Assembly: GCF_000186265.1 (NCBI RefSeq)
Contig: NC_014934.1
Span: forward strand, 4,278,001 to 4,342,000
Length of the DNA stretch: 64,000 nucleotides
Direction: 5' to 3'
From: Cellulophaga algicola DSM 14237
GTDB lineage: Bacteria > Bacteroidota > Bacteroidia > Flavobacteriales > Flavobacteriaceae
The position numbers and the translations under genes are program-made. This document shows positions 17,681 through 27,860 of the stretch, piece by piece. How positions within the stretch are numbered: position 1 is the stretch's first letter; the number at the start of each line of letters is the position of its first letter. The notes below the pieces were generated by a model. That model saw nothing but the letters and a program-made list of their open reading frames with translations, ran no database searches and had not been told where the DNA came from.

Positions 17681-17947
17681 ATGACCGAAGATAATTTTTA
17701 TGTGACATTTGTTCTTATTGCTGTGTTATTCTTAATTCTATTGACTAAAGAGTGTAATCGAAAATTCTGTATTATAAATTTTATTTTATTAATTGTATAT
17801 AGTAGCATCATACTAATTTTGAGAAACTATAATTCTGAGTATGGAAAAGGCTTGGCATGGTTATTTTTTTTATTTTCAATTATTCTGTCATCAATCTTAA
17901 TCTGTTATATTTTTTTAAAATTTAAAAACAAGAGTGCAAAATTTTAA
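17681..17947 (+). CDS. Small three-helix membrane protein, unknown
   Basis: The 88-aa product has three closely spaced hydrophobic helices (about residues 7-22, 29-47 and 55-77), basic residues near the ends, and no recognised domain. Very high A+T and isolation from other genes make it either a genuine small membrane protein or part of the decayed margin of the T6SS locus. Small polytopic proteins at such margins can be immunity proteins against membrane-targeting toxins, but nothing in the sequence shows this. Confidence 0.45.
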   Translation: MTEDNFYVTFVLIAVLFLILLTKECNRKFCIINFILLIVYSSIILILRNYNSEYGKGLAWLFFLFSIILSSILICYIFLKFKNKSAKF

Positions 17948-18263
17948 GCATTCTAAATGTAAATGGTAGTTTACTATTTACAGAAAAGCCTTACTAAAAT
18001 TAATAAGGTATTTTTGCTATTCTTAAAAAACTGTCTTTTGCAAGAGTTTGCCCATCTTAATCACAGCAGTTAATGCAGGGTTTTTGACATATTATTTGTA
18101 TTTGGGCTAATATATTTCGACCATTATATTCATTTAATTATCTTTACGTTTTTGATTTTTGAGAAAATAGCCAATATTTTTAATCAAAACTGTACTTTTG
18201 TATATTAAATCTTGTAATAAACCGTTAGTTAGAAGGCATTGTTGTTTTACGAAAATCCTACTT
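17948..18263 (+). promoter_or_regulatory. Non-coding leader of the TraN-O-Q-like operon with a -7-type box
   Basis: This 316-base gap contains no supported gene. It holds a perfect TAnnTTTG box, TACTTTTG, at 18193-18200, about 63 bases before the traN-like ATG. That is the -7 consensus of Bacteroidota primary sigma factors. No convincing TTG lies at the expected -33 spacing, so the promoter call is tentative. This is the only evident start for transcription of the genes at 18264-35256. Confidence 0.4.
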
Positions 18264-19256
18264 ATGAAGAAAAACTACTTTTTTTTAATAGTATTTTTAA
18301 TTATGTGCAGCATTTCTGCTCAGGATACTGCTAAGACATTAACTATAGAAGCTAATGAGTTTACCACAGTTACGCTATTTTTTCCTTTAAGTATTGACAA
18401 AGTTATTCCTCCTGCAAGTAATTATAAATTTGAGATGGATCAAGGCAAAATGCTAGGTACCTTAAAAGCTAGAAAAGGACCAGCTAGTAACATGACTGTT
18501 ATTACTACCGACGGAAAAATATTTTCAATACTCGTTAATTATTCAGAAAAACTAGATAAGTATAACTATATTATAAATGAAAATCAAGCGCTTGGTAGTA
18601 AAATACCTAAAGCTGTTGAAAATCCTATAACACAAACACCTTCTGGTGACAAAATTATGCCACCGAAAGTAACTACAACACCAGGTCCTATAGAATCACC
18701 TATTACAACTTTAGTAAATACTGCCCCAGATAAGATTGATCCAATTCCAGATGTTTCAAATAGCCTTTTAAATAAACCAAAAGAAGATCCTATTGAATAC
18801 GCTAATTCTGAAAGTGATTTGTATAATTCTGATAGAGAAGAATATTACCGCATTTTTTGTGAAAACAATTACCTTCAAAAAAGTATTTTAAAAAGAAGTT
18901 TTCGTCAGAATAAAAAAATTATCGTTCGATTGAATAATATTCTAGTAGATCGTGATGAAATATATTTTATGCTTTCTTTAGAGAATACTTCTAAGAAAGA
19001 TTACAATGTTAACGATCTTAGTTTTTTCATAAAAGAAAGTCAGCGGGATAACAATCCTCTAATTTTGGAACCCGTTCATACCTTTAATTTGCAAAAAATT
19101 ATTGATAGAGAAAGTGACAATGAAATTGTATACGTTTTTAAAAAATTCTCTTTAGAAACAAATCAAATTTTAGAAATTGTTCTAGACGAAATTGATAGTT
19201 CTAGATTCGTACTTCTTCCCTTAGATTACAAATATTTAAACTTATTATCTAAATGA
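18264..19256 (+). CDS. traN: TraN-like protein (DUF4138), outside any conjugative element
   Basis: I start at ATG 18264 (330 aa) because this gives a clean signal peptide (MKKNYFFLIVFLIMCSISAQ), while an earlier TTG at 18198 would add an unlikely leader. The N-terminal domain (about 22-115) has the TraN pattern TTVTLFFPLSIDKV, then NMTVITTDGKIFSILVNY. A Pro/Thr-rich linker (about 125-185) leads to a C-terminal domain with IIVRLNNILVDRDEIYFMLS and a FKKFSLETNQILEIVLDE segment, both typical of Bacteroidota conjugative-transposon TraN. TraN is a periplasmic/outer-membrane part of the mating apparatus. Here it overlaps the traO-like gene by 4 bases, and no other transfer genes except TraQ-like ones are present. 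Confidence 0.8.
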   Translation: MKKNYFFLIVFLIMCSISAQDTAKTLTIEANEFTTVTLFFPLSIDKVIPPASNYKFEMDQGKMLGTLKARKGPASNMTVITTDGKIFSILVNYSEKLDKYNYIINENQALGSKIPKAVENPITQTPSGDKIMPPKVTTTPGPIESPITTLVNTAPDKIDPIPDVSNSLLNKPKEDPIEYANSESDLYNSDREEYYRIFCENNYLQKSILKRSFRQNKKIIVRLNNILVDRDEIYFMLSLENTSKKDYNVNDLSFFIKESQRDNNPLILEPVHTFNLQKIIDRESDNEIVYVFKKFSLETNQILEIVLDEIDSSRFVLLPLDYKYLNLLSK

Positions 19257-19789
19257 AATATTTTTTATTGCTAGTTATATTATTAGTATCAAATTTTATT
19301 CACGCACAGGCTTTTTCTAATTCCGTAATGGGTACAATCGGGAAGTTTGGAGAAGGATATGGAGGCGAAATGACCTTTAATACAAATTTAGATGAATACT
19401 CCTTTACGCAGATAGCATTAGATGTTTCGTTATCAAGTTATACGTCAGGAGAGGTCTCTATTCCGTATTCAAGTTATACCGTTTCCTATTCGTATTTTAC
19501 AACACTTTATGCTACTGCAAGAAGATATAAAGTACTAAGCATTGGTGCGGGATTATTAACTGGTTATGAATTAGTTAATGGAGGAAATAATGCGTTTTCA
19601 AATATTGTTTTTTTAGATGGACAAAGTAAGTTAATCTACGGAGCAACAGTAGGAGCAGAAATAGATGTTATTATTAGCAACCGATTGTCTGTGGTAGCTA
19701 AAACTTCAGAGTTCTACCATATGAATAGTGATTTTGGTCAGTTTACAAACTTTACCGGAATAGGAATCCGTTACTACTTTTTTAGGTAA
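19253..19789 (+). CDS. traO: TraO-like outer-membrane beta-barrel protein
   Basis: The 178-aa product has a signal peptide ending near FIHAQA and a series of alternating amphipathic strands closing with GIGIRYYFFR, the terminal aromatic strand of a small outer-membrane beta-barrel. Length, signature and direct linkage to a TraN homologue (ATGA overlap) fit TraO of Bacteroides-type conjugative transposons. It is followed after 9 bases by the first TraQ-like lipoprotein, so the order N-O-Q of conjugative elements is kept, with the usual TraP primase missing. A generic porin-like barrel is the alternative. Confidence 0.68.
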   Translation: MKYFLLLVILLVSNFIHAQAFSNSVMGTIGKFGEGYGGEMTFNTNLDEYSFTQIALDVSLSSYTSGEVSIPYSSYTVSYSYFTTLYATARRYKVLSIGAGLLTGYELVNGGNNAFSNIVFLDGQSKLIYGATVGAEIDVIISNRLSVVAKTSEFYHMNSDFGQFTNFTGIGIRYYFFR

Positions 19790-19798
19790 ATCCAATTT

Positions 19799-22141
19799 AT
19801 GAAGTTAAACTACAGGTATATTTTTACATTTTTAGTATCATTAGCAGTCATCATTGCATGTACAAAAGAAGTGGGACTCTATACAGAAGTAGAATTTGAA
19901 ATTAGCGAAACGCACGAAGCAGACGGATTCATAAATACACCTTTAGCGACTTCAATAACCGTTACGCCAGAAGAACTGGTAGAAGGATATTCCTATTCGT
20001 ATTCCTATAAAATTAATTCAGGCGAAGGATATTTTCAAGATGAAGCGGGAACTACTATTCCCGAAGGAGATAAGATTGGTTTGAGTCCATTATCAACGGC
20101 ATTAAACTATATAGCCACAAAAATAGGAGATCACTCCATCACTTTTACGGCTGAAGATACTTTTGGTTTTCAGGAGCAGGTTACTGCATCTTACACTATC
20201 AGTGATGTTCCTGTAACTTGGACGGCCACAGGACCTTCAGGACAAGTACTTTTAGGTAGCTCACAAGATATTACAGTTATTTTAGGTGAAACTACAGCTA
20301 CAGGAGTTACCTATGAACGTAATTATTCCTTTACACGGGGAACAGGTACTATAACTTCTTCTCCAAGTGAACCAAGTGAGACTTTAAATGAATTTGTTAG
20401 CATTACTCCAGGTACGTTTACACTAACCTATGTAGCTACCGAAATAGGACAAACAACTTTAGAATTTTTGTTAAGAGATTCAAACGGACAAGAAATTGTC
20501 CAAACGGTAAGCTTTGAGGTGGTTGATGAACTTGATACTACTGCTCCAGTAATTACTTTAATTGGAGGTGATATTTCTTTAGCGGTAGGTGAAACATATA
20601 CCGATCAAGGAGCTACAGCTACGGACAATTTGGATGGTGATATTACCAATAATATTGTTATTGTTAACCCTGTAGATACAAGTGTTCCTGACACCTATAT
20701 CCTAACGTATAATGTAACAGATGCAGCTGGGAACGATGCCGTACCAGTGACTAGAACAGTGACAATTACTAGTCAAGAAGAAGATAGTACTAAACCTGTA
20801 ATTATTTTAATAGGCGATGATATTACCATAACAGTTGGAGATACGTATACCGATCAAGGAGCTACCGCAAATGATGATGTTGATGGAGATATCACAAGTG
20901 ATATTTCAATTGTTGATCTAGTAGATACTAATGTAGCTGGCACTTATACAGTTACTTATAATGTAACGGATGCAGCAGGTAATGAAGCTACGGAAGTTAC
21001 GAGAACAGTTATAGTTTCTGATGCTCCAGACACAACCGCTCCAATAATTACCAGAAACGGACCTGCGTCTATTTCCTTGACAGTCGGAGATACATACAGT
21101 GATGCAGGTGCTACTGCTTTAGATGATATAGATGGCGATATCACAGGTGACATCTCAAGTGTTGATCTTGTAGATCCTAATATAGCAGGCACTTATACAG
21201 TAACTTATAATGTTTCTGATGCAGCAGGTAATGATGCTACAGAAGTGACAAGAACAGTTATTGTTTCTCCTGCTCCAGACACAACCGCTCCTGTAATTAC
21301 CAGAAACGGACCTGCGTCTATTTCCTTGACAGTCGGAGATACATACAGTGATGCAGGTGCTACTGCTTTAGATGATATAGATGGCGATATTACCAGTGGA
21401 ATCAATGTTATTGATCCTGTCGACCCTAATGTTGCAGGTACTTATACAGTTACTTACAATGTTACAGATGCGGCAGGTAATGATGCTACGGAAGTAACAA
21501 GAACAGTTATTGTTTCTCCTCAGTCAATAATTTTACCAACAGTTAATGCTGGTGCTAATCAAATAATTACGTTACCAGCAAACTCAGTGATATTGGCAGG
21601 ATCTGCTACTGATGCAGACGGAATATCAAATTATTCTTGGACTAAAACAAGTGGAGGTGCAGCTACAATTGTTACACCAACTGCAGCGACAACTTCTGTA
21701 AACGATTTATTGGAAGGCACTTACACCTTTAGGCTTACGGCAACTGATAATTTAGGTAGCGAAAACTTCGCTGAAGTGGAAGTGATTGTCAATCCACAAC
21801 CCATAACTTCAGTCACGTTTGATCTTGCCACAGGAGAATATACTGCTCCTGCAGGTTCTATAGTTACTGTTATTTTATATTCGGAAGGTTCGGAAAAGGG
21901 TAACGCTAGTGTAGACGTACATACTTTATCTCTTAATACAGCTTGGAACGAAAACGAAGGTGAGGCTTTTGTTGAAATTGAGGAAGGAGATTTTATTATG
22001 CCCTTATCGGGTGTTGTTTTTTTTACTGGTAATCATTTAGAGATATTAGGTAGTTCAGAATCATATGTAACTATTAATAATAATGAAGGACCTACGATGT
22101 ATTTCTCTCTGGCAATGGGCCTTTCGATGCCACAAGATTAA
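19799..22141 (+). CDS. TraQ-anchored repeat lipoprotein 1 (DUF5011 stalk)
   Basis: This 780-aa lipoprotein (lipobox VIIAC, Cys 21) is first of five paralogues. Residues about 25-138 and 139-243 are two related TraQ/DUF3872-like domains. The first shows YKINSGEGYFQDE and the motif ITFTAEDTFGFQEQ, the second LEFLLRDSNGQEIVQTVSFE. The stalk is four DUF5011 Ig-like repeats (about 247-575, each with GDTYTDQGATA and TYTVTYNVTDAAGN-type cores), then one REJ/PKD-like unit (about 579-668). The last 110 residues form a tip like that of the fourth paralogue (GEYTAPAGS, ending GLSMPQD). It is probably a surface fibre anchored through TraO/TraN. There is no T9SS C-terminal domain. Confidence 0.82.
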   Translation: MKLNYRYIFTFLVSLAVIIACTKEVGLYTEVEFEISETHEADGFINTPLATSITVTPEELVEGYSYSYSYKINSGEGYFQDEAGTTIPEGDKIGLSPLSTALNYIATKIGDHSITFTAEDTFGFQEQVTASYTISDVPVTWTATGPSGQVLLGSSQDITVILGETTATGVTYERNYSFTRGTGTITSSPSEPSETLNEFVSITPGTFTLTYVATEIGQTTLEFLLRDSNGQEIVQTVSFEVVDELDTTAPVITLIGGDISLAVGETYTDQGATATDNLDGDITNNIVIVNPVDTSVPDTYILTYNVTDAAGNDAVPVTRTVTITSQEEDSTKPVIILIGDDITITVGDTYTDQGATANDDVDGDITSDISIVDLVDTNVAGTYTVTYNVTDAAGNEATEVTRTVIVSDAPDTTAPIITRNGPASISLTVGDTYSDAGATALDDIDGDITGDISSVDLVDPNIAGTYTVTYNVSDAAGNDATEVTRTVIVSPAPDTTAPVITRNGPASISLTVGDTYSDAGATALDDIDGDITSGINVIDPVDPNVAGTYTVTYNVTDAAGNDATEVTRTVIVSPQSIILPTVNAGANQIITLPANSVILAGSATDADGISNYSWTKTSGGAATIVTPTAATTSVNDLLEGTYTFRLTATDNLGSENFAEVEVIVNPQPITSVTFDLATGEYTAPAGSIVTVILYSEGSEKGNASVDVHTLSLNTAWNENEGEAFVEIEEGDFIMPLSGVVFFTGNHLEILGSSESYVTINNNEGPTMYFSLAMGLSMPQD
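21029..21526 (+). repeat. Tandem 249-bp direct repeat in DUF5011 region
   Basis: Two adjacent 249-bp units starting at 21029 and 21278 are nearly identical over their first 120 bases (both begin GACACAACCGCTCC) and diverge later. They encode the third and fourth DUF5011 domains of lipoprotein 1. Near identity at DNA level indicates a recent in-frame duplication. Confidence 0.8.
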
Positions 22142-22149
22142 AAAAAAAA

Positions 22150-24813
22150 ATGAAAATCACAACTAAATATATATTAGGTTTAATTGCTATTTTAGCAGTC
22201 ATCATTGCGTGTACCAAAGAAGTGGGACTATACACTGAAGTAGAATTTGAAATTTCAGAAACTCATGTGGCAAATGGTTTTATCAATACACCGCTAGCGA
22301 CTTCTATTACCGTTACACCAGAAGAACTAGTGGAAGGATATTCGTATTCCTTTTCGTATAAGATTAATACAGGCGAGGGATATTTTCAAGATGAAACGGG
22401 AAATACTATTCCCGAAGGAGATAAGATTGGTTTGAATCCATTATCAGCGACATTAAATTATATTGCTACAAAAATAGGAGATCACTCCATCACTTTTACC
22501 GCAGAAGATACTTTTGGTTTTCAGGAGCAGGTTACTGCATCTTACACTATCAGTGATGTTCCTGTTTCTTGGACTGCTACAGGACCTACGGGACAAGTTT
22601 TATTAGGTACATCACAAGATATCTCTGTTACTTTAGGGAATGAAACTACTGCAACAGGAGTTACGTATGAACGGAATTATTCCTTTACAGAAGGAACAGG
22701 TACAATAACTTCTTCTCCAAGAGGAACAAGCGAAACTTTAAATGAATTTGTTAGTATTACACCAGGGGCATATGCTTTAGAATATGTATCTACCGAATTA
22801 GGGCAGACCACGCTAGAGTTTTTATTGAAAGATTCAAACGGACAAGAAATAGTCCAAACCGTAAGTTTTGAAGTTGTAGATGAACTTTCTACAGAAAAAG
22901 AAATTACTTCCTTTATAGTAAACGGAGTAGTAGGTACTATTAGTGGAACTACCATCGATGTTGTTCTTCCAGAAGGAACAGATGTAACAGCCTTAGCACC
23001 AGTAATTACACACACAGGAGCAAGTATTTCGCCAGAATCAGAAACAAGTCAAGATTTTTCGAATCCTGTAATCTATACCGTTGCTGCTCAAGATCAAACG
23101 ATACAAGAATATACCGTTACTTTAACTGTCGAAGGAAATGAAGCCAAAGATATCACTGATTTTGCAATTGATGGTGTTGATGGAATTATTACAGGAACCA
23201 ATATTTCCGTAACCTTACCAGCAGGAACAGATGTTACCTCATTAAGTTCTACGGTAACTCATACTGGTGCTTCTGTAAACCCTACTTCTGGAGTAGCGCA
23301 AGACTTTACAAGCCCTGTGGAGTATACCGTTACCGCAGCAGATGGAACTACTAAAGTGTATACTGTTACGGTGAGTTTAGCCCCAGCTCTTAGTAGTGAT
23401 AATAACATTACATCATTTAGTATTGATGGAGTTGCTGGCGTCATTTCAGGAACAACAATTACCGTAACACTTCCTGCAGGAACAGATGTAAGTAGTCTAA
23501 CGCCTGCTATAATTCATACTGGTAATACGGTAAATCCAGATACTGGAATAGCTCAAGATTTTACAAACCCGATTACTTATACGGTGACAGCTGCTAACTT
23601 AGATACTCAAGAATACTCGGTAACGGTTATTATGCCTACCCTTAGTGATACGAAGGATATTACATCATTTAGTATTGATGGAGTTGCTGGTGTTATTTCC
23701 GGAACAACAATTACGGTGACACTTCCTGCAGGAACAGATGTAAGCAGTTTAACGCCTGCTATAAATGATAATGGAAATACAGTAAATCCAAATACAGGAG
23801 TAGCTCAAGATTTTACAAATCCTGTAGAATACACTGTTACCGCAGCAGATACTACGACTAAAACATATACTGTTACGGCTATTATTTCAGCTGCTGTTAA
23901 CATAGATCCTGTAGCTATTGATGACAACTTTACAGTAATAGAAAATTCTCCAAATAACACATTAGATGTTCTTGATAATGATAGTGATCCTGATGGAACT
24001 GTTTTAACTATTGTAGCTCTAGAAACACCTATAAATGGTAGCGCAACGATTGCACCTGGAGGACAATCAATATTATATACGGCTACCACAGGAAATGATA
24101 GATTTGACTATACCATTGAAGATGAAGATGGAGCTACTACTATGGGTACCATTGATGTTAATGTAGTTCCAAATGAAAATCCTACAGTAGAAATTGACGA
24201 TTTAATTTTAATACCTAATGGGAATTTTCCTAAAACGATAAGTTTTGCGGTGGCTAATTCAAATGACACTGATGGAACCATTGAAAATTATGAATGGAAT
24301 TTTGGTGATCCTAGTTCTACAGGAAATATAATAAACAATACAGATTCAAACGCTACCTCACATACTTTCAATAGTGCTGGCACCTATAATATCGTTTTAA
24401 CAGTCACTGATAATCTCGGAGCTACAGGGTCTGATACTGTTCGAATTACTCTAGAAGAACCATTAGCGCCAGATTTTACTTTTACAGCTAACACTTACCA
24501 ACCACAACCTATAGATGGTCATACAAAAGGAGGTCCAATTGAATTATATTTTAGTATAAATCCTAATGCTGCTTTAGATGGAGGAAATTATATTATGACC
24601 ATGGAAACAGGAAAAGCAACCTTAAAGATAAATGGATCAACCTATAGAGAAGTTATTAATATTCCTATGACTACGACTCCTGTTATAGGACCCTTTACAG
24701 ATTTATTATTTAACAATGAAGTTACTGTTACATTTAGGGTTATTGAAATGATTAGCGGAATTGAAAAAACTAGAACTTTATTTTTCACCTATTGTGATGG
24801 TTTGTGTCCATAA
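22150..24813 (+). CDS. TraQ-anchored repeat lipoprotein 2 (DUF5018 stalk)
   Basis: This 887-aa paralogue begins 8 bases after the first. It has the same lipobox (VIIAC, Cys 21) and the same two TraQ-like domains (25-245), with DNA stretches identical to paralogue 1 (for example around 22500-22560). The stalk differs: four DUF5018 repeats (246-581, core VTLPAGTDVTSL and VEYTVTAADGTTK), one cadherin-like repeat (582-676, LDVLDNDSDPDGT) and one PKD domain (676-770, YEWNFGDPSS). The C-terminal tip of about 110 residues ends FTYCDGLCP and resembles the tip of paralogue 3. It is a likely alternative surface fibre sharing the same anchor. Confidence 0.82.
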   Translation: MKITTKYILGLIAILAVIIACTKEVGLYTEVEFEISETHVANGFINTPLATSITVTPEELVEGYSYSFSYKINTGEGYFQDETGNTIPEGDKIGLNPLSATLNYIATKIGDHSITFTAEDTFGFQEQVTASYTISDVPVSWTATGPTGQVLLGTSQDISVTLGNETTATGVTYERNYSFTEGTGTITSSPRGTSETLNEFVSITPGAYALEYVSTELGQTTLEFLLKDSNGQEIVQTVSFEVVDELSTEKEITSFIVNGVVGTISGTTIDVVLPEGTDVTALAPVITHTGASISPESETSQDFSNPVIYTVAAQDQTIQEYTVTLTVEGNEAKDITDFAIDGVDGIITGTNISVTLPAGTDVTSLSSTVTHTGASVNPTSGVAQDFTSPVEYTVTAADGTTKVYTVTVSLAPALSSDNNITSFSIDGVAGVISGTTITVTLPAGTDVSSLTPAIIHTGNTVNPDTGIAQDFTNPITYTVTAANLDTQEYSVTVIMPTLSDTKDITSFSIDGVAGVISGTTITVTLPAGTDVSSLTPAINDNGNTVNPNTGVAQDFTNPVEYTVTAADTTTKTYTVTAIISAAVNIDPVAIDDNFTVIENSPNNTLDVLDNDSDPDGTVLTIVALETPINGSATIAPGGQSILYTATTGNDRFDYTIEDEDGATTMGTIDVNVVPNENPTVEIDDLILIPNGNFPKTISFAVANSNDTDGTIENYEWNFGDPSSTGNIINNTDSNATSHTFNSAGTYNIVLTVTDNLGATGSDTVRITLEEPLAPDFTFTANTYQPQPIDGHTKGGPIELYFSINPNAALDGGNYIMTMETGKATLKINGSTYREVINIPMTTTPVIGPFTDLLFNNEVTVTFRVIEMISGIEKTRTLFFTYCDGLCP

Positions 24814-24888
24814 TTATTTTACAGCGTATCAACCTAAATATAAACCATCCTTTTCAATAATTTAAATATTGAAATAATATAAACACCC

Positions 24889-27825
24889 ATGAAAAAAACC
24901 TACAAATATACATTCGGATTTTTAGCAATACTAGCTTTAATCATAGCCTGTACCAAAGACGTTGGACTTTATACTGAAGTGGAATTTGAAATTTCAGAAA
25001 CTCATGTGGCAGATGGCTTTATTAATACACCGCTAGCTACTTCTATTACGGTTACGCCAGAGGAACTCGTGGAAGGGTATTCTTATTCCTATTCTTATAA
25101 AATTAATACAGGTGAAGGGTATTTTCAAGATGAATCCGGGGCTACTATTGCACAAGGAGATAAAATAGGTTTGAATCCATTATCAGCCTCACTAAATTAT
25201 ATTGCCACAAAAATAGGCGATCACTCAATTACTTTTACCGCTGAAGATACTTTTGGCTTTCAGGAGCAGGTTACTGCATCTTATGTTATTAGTGATGTTC
25301 CTGTTTCTTGGACGGCCACAGGACCCACAGGCCAAGTACTTTTAGGTAGCTCACAAGATATTACGGTTACTTTAGGAAGTGAAACTACAGGCGCAGGAGT
25401 TACGTATGAACGAAATTATTCTTTTACTCAAGGAACAGGTACAATAACATCTTCTCCTAGTGGAACGAGTGAAATTTTGAATGAATTTGTTAGTATTACA
25501 CCTGGAACGTATGCCTTAACCTATGTAGCTACAGAATTAGGACAAACAACTTTAGAGTTTTTATTGAAAGATTCAAACGGACAAGAAATAGTTCAAACCA
25601 TAAGTTTTGAAGTGGTTAATGAGCTTTCTACCGTAAAAGAAATTACTTCATTTATAGTAAATGGAGTAGAAGGTACCATAGTTGGAACGGATATTACTAT
25701 AGAACTTCCTGAAGGAACTGACTTAACTACATTGTCACCAGTTATTATTCATACAGGAGCAAGTATCTCACCAGAATCAGAAACAAGTCAAGACTTTACG
25801 AATCCAGTAAGTTATACTGTTACGGCTCAAGATCAAACGATACAAGAATATACTGTTACGTTAACTGTCGAAGGAAATGAAGCCAAAGATATCACTGATT
25901 TTGCAATTGATGGAGTTGATGGAATTATTACAGGAACCAATATTTCCGTAACCTTACCAGCAGGAACAGATGTTACCGCATTAAGTCCCACTATAGTGCA
26001 TGAAGGGATCTCAATCAATCCTGCATCAGGTGTAGCCAAAGATTTTACAAGTCCTGTTGAGTATACGGTTACCGCTGCTGATGGAACTACTCAAGTGTAT
26101 ACCGTTACAGTAAGTTTAGCTCCAACTCTTAGTAGTGATAAAGATATCACCACATTTACTATTGACGGAGTAGTGGTGAACAATCCTGTAACAGCATTTA
26201 CAATTACCCTCCCTGCAGGAACAGATGTTACCACATTAAGTCCTACTATAATGCATGAAGGAAGCTCAATCAATCCCGATTCGGGAGTAATCCAAAATTT
26301 TACAAGTCCTGTTGAGTATACGGTTACTGCTGCTGATGGCACTACACAAGTGTATACAGTTACAGTCAGTTTAGCCCTAGCCCTTAGTGATGAGAAAAAC
26401 ATTACTACTTTTACAATTGATGGAGAAGTCGTGAATAATCCTGTATCAGCATTTACGATTACGCTTCCCGCAGGAACGGATGTTACAGCATTAAGCCCTA
26501 CTTTAACCCATACTGGTGCTTCTGTAAATCCTGCTTCGGCTGTAGCACAAAACTTTACAAGTCCTGTAGAATATACTGTTACCGCAGCAGATGGGACTAC
26601 TAAAACGTATACCGTTACGGTGAGTTTAGCACCAGCTCTTAGCAGTGATAAAGACATTACCTCATTTACTATGGATGGAGAAACGGTGAACGATCCTGCA
26701 ACAGCATTTACCATTACACTTCCTGCAGGAACAGATGTTACCGCATTAAGTCCTAATATAGTGCATGAAGGGAACACAATCGATCCTGCTTCTGGAGTAG
26801 CACAAGACTTTTCTAGTTCTGTGGGTTATACGGTTACTGCTGCTGATGGAAGTACTCAAGTCTATACGGTTACGGTGAATTTAGCAGCTCCTGTTAACGA
26901 AGCGCCAATAGCCCAGGCGGATATATTTACAGTAATTGAAAATTCCTCAAATAATACATTAGATGTTCTTAATAATGATAGTGATGCTGATGGAACCGTT
27001 TTAACTATTATAGCGGTAGATACACCTATAAATGGTAGCGCAACAATTGCTCCTGGAGGGCAATCTATACTTTATAACGCGACTACTGGGAATGATAGAT
27101 TTGACTATACGATTGAAGATGAAGATGGAGCTACTACAATGGCTACCATAGATATTAATGTAGTGCCAAATCAAAACCCTACTGTAGAAATAACAGATAG
27201 AATTTTGATTCCAACAACAGATTACCCTAGAACGGTAACTTTTAATGTAGCAAGTTCTAATGATACTGACGGAACCATTGAAAATTATGAATGGAATTTT
27301 GGTGATATTGGATCGACAGGAAATATAATAAATAATACAAGTCCAACTGCTACATCACATACTTTTGATGATCCAGGGCCATATGATGTTGTATTAACTG
27401 TTACAGATGACCTAGGAGGTACTGGATTTGATACCGTAGAAATAGTTTTGGAACCGGTTCAAGAGCCTGGCTATACATTTAGTATTGACCCAATTCCTGA
27501 TCCAGTAACGACTTTTACGCAAGATATAACTTTTAGAATAATACCAAATGCCGCGGCAATAGCACAGGGAATAGAATTTACTATGCGTTATGAAGATAGA
27601 TCTGGTCTCGCTAATATTACTTTTATTGAGTATGATAATCAAGATCATATTGTCGGCAGTAGTTTTATTGTTAATTCGGGAACTACATCTGGTATACTTC
27701 AGGGACCTTTTACTGAATGTAACGATATAGAATTTGAATTTATAGTCTCTACAAACCTTGTATTACCAGATCAAACGAAAACAGTTAGTTTTTTAATTAA
27801 TACTGGATTTGCAGCTTGTCCATAA
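24889..27825 (+). CDS. TraQ-anchored repeat lipoprotein 3 (longer DUF5018 stalk)
   Basis: The 978-aa product has lipobox LIIAC (Cys 21), the TraQ-like pair (25-245), five DUF5018 repeats (246-667), one cadherin-like repeat (LDVLNNDSDADGT, 667-762), one PKD domain (762-855, YEWNFGDIGS) and a tip ending FLINTGFAACP. It is organised like paralogue 2 with one extra DUF5018 unit. Three of its DUF5018 repeats carry a variant loop (VVNNPVTAF, VVNNPVSAF, TVNDPATAF) not seen in paralogue 2, so the array grew independently. A 75-base gap separates it from paralogue 2, with no clear terminator. The two Cys in the tip and lipobox are the only cysteines noticed. Confidence 0.82.
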   Translation: MKKTYKYTFGFLAILALIIACTKDVGLYTEVEFEISETHVADGFINTPLATSITVTPEELVEGYSYSYSYKINTGEGYFQDESGATIAQGDKIGLNPLSASLNYIATKIGDHSITFTAEDTFGFQEQVTASYVISDVPVSWTATGPTGQVLLGSSQDITVTLGSETTGAGVTYERNYSFTQGTGTITSSPSGTSEILNEFVSITPGTYALTYVATELGQTTLEFLLKDSNGQEIVQTISFEVVNELSTVKEITSFIVNGVEGTIVGTDITIELPEGTDLTTLSPVIIHTGASISPESETSQDFTNPVSYTVTAQDQTIQEYTVTLTVEGNEAKDITDFAIDGVDGIITGTNISVTLPAGTDVTALSPTIVHEGISINPASGVAKDFTSPVEYTVTAADGTTQVYTVTVSLAPTLSSDKDITTFTIDGVVVNNPVTAFTITLPAGTDVTTLSPTIMHEGSSINPDSGVIQNFTSPVEYTVTAADGTTQVYTVTVSLALALSDEKNITTFTIDGEVVNNPVSAFTITLPAGTDVTALSPTLTHTGASVNPASAVAQNFTSPVEYTVTAADGTTKTYTVTVSLAPALSSDKDITSFTMDGETVNDPATAFTITLPAGTDVTALSPNIVHEGNTIDPASGVAQDFSSSVGYTVTAADGSTQVYTVTVNLAAPVNEAPIAQADIFTVIENSSNNTLDVLNNDSDADGTVLTIIAVDTPINGSATIAPGGQSILYNATTGNDRFDYTIEDEDGATTMATIDINVVPNQNPTVEITDRILIPTTDYPRTVTFNVASSNDTDGTIENYEWNFGDIGSTGNIINNTSPTATSHTFDDPGPYDVVLTVTDDLGGTGFDTVEIVLEPVQEPGYTFSIDPIPDPVTTFTQDITFRIIPNAAAIAQGIEFTMRYEDRSGLANITFIEYDNQDHIVGSSFIVNSGTTSGILQGPFTECNDIEFEFIVSTNLVLPDQTKTVSFLINTGFAACP

Positions 27826-27860
27826 ATTTGAATATTACTATTCCACGATAAGTATATTAT

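Noticed and set aside
18264-19789. An integrated conjugative element
   Set aside because: TraN- and TraO-like genes are present, but no relaxase, coupling protein, TraG ATPase, integrase, or direct-repeat ends at a tRNA were found in the window. A core gene (recG) follows immediately.
26091-26777. Long antisense open frame (228 codons) over the DUF5018 repeats, and similar antisense frames at 22677-24089 and 30239-31150
   Set aside because: They mirror the repeat structure of the sense genes, are rich in Val/Thr/Ser from codon complementarity, have no signal peptides or known motifs, and the sense genes are well supported.
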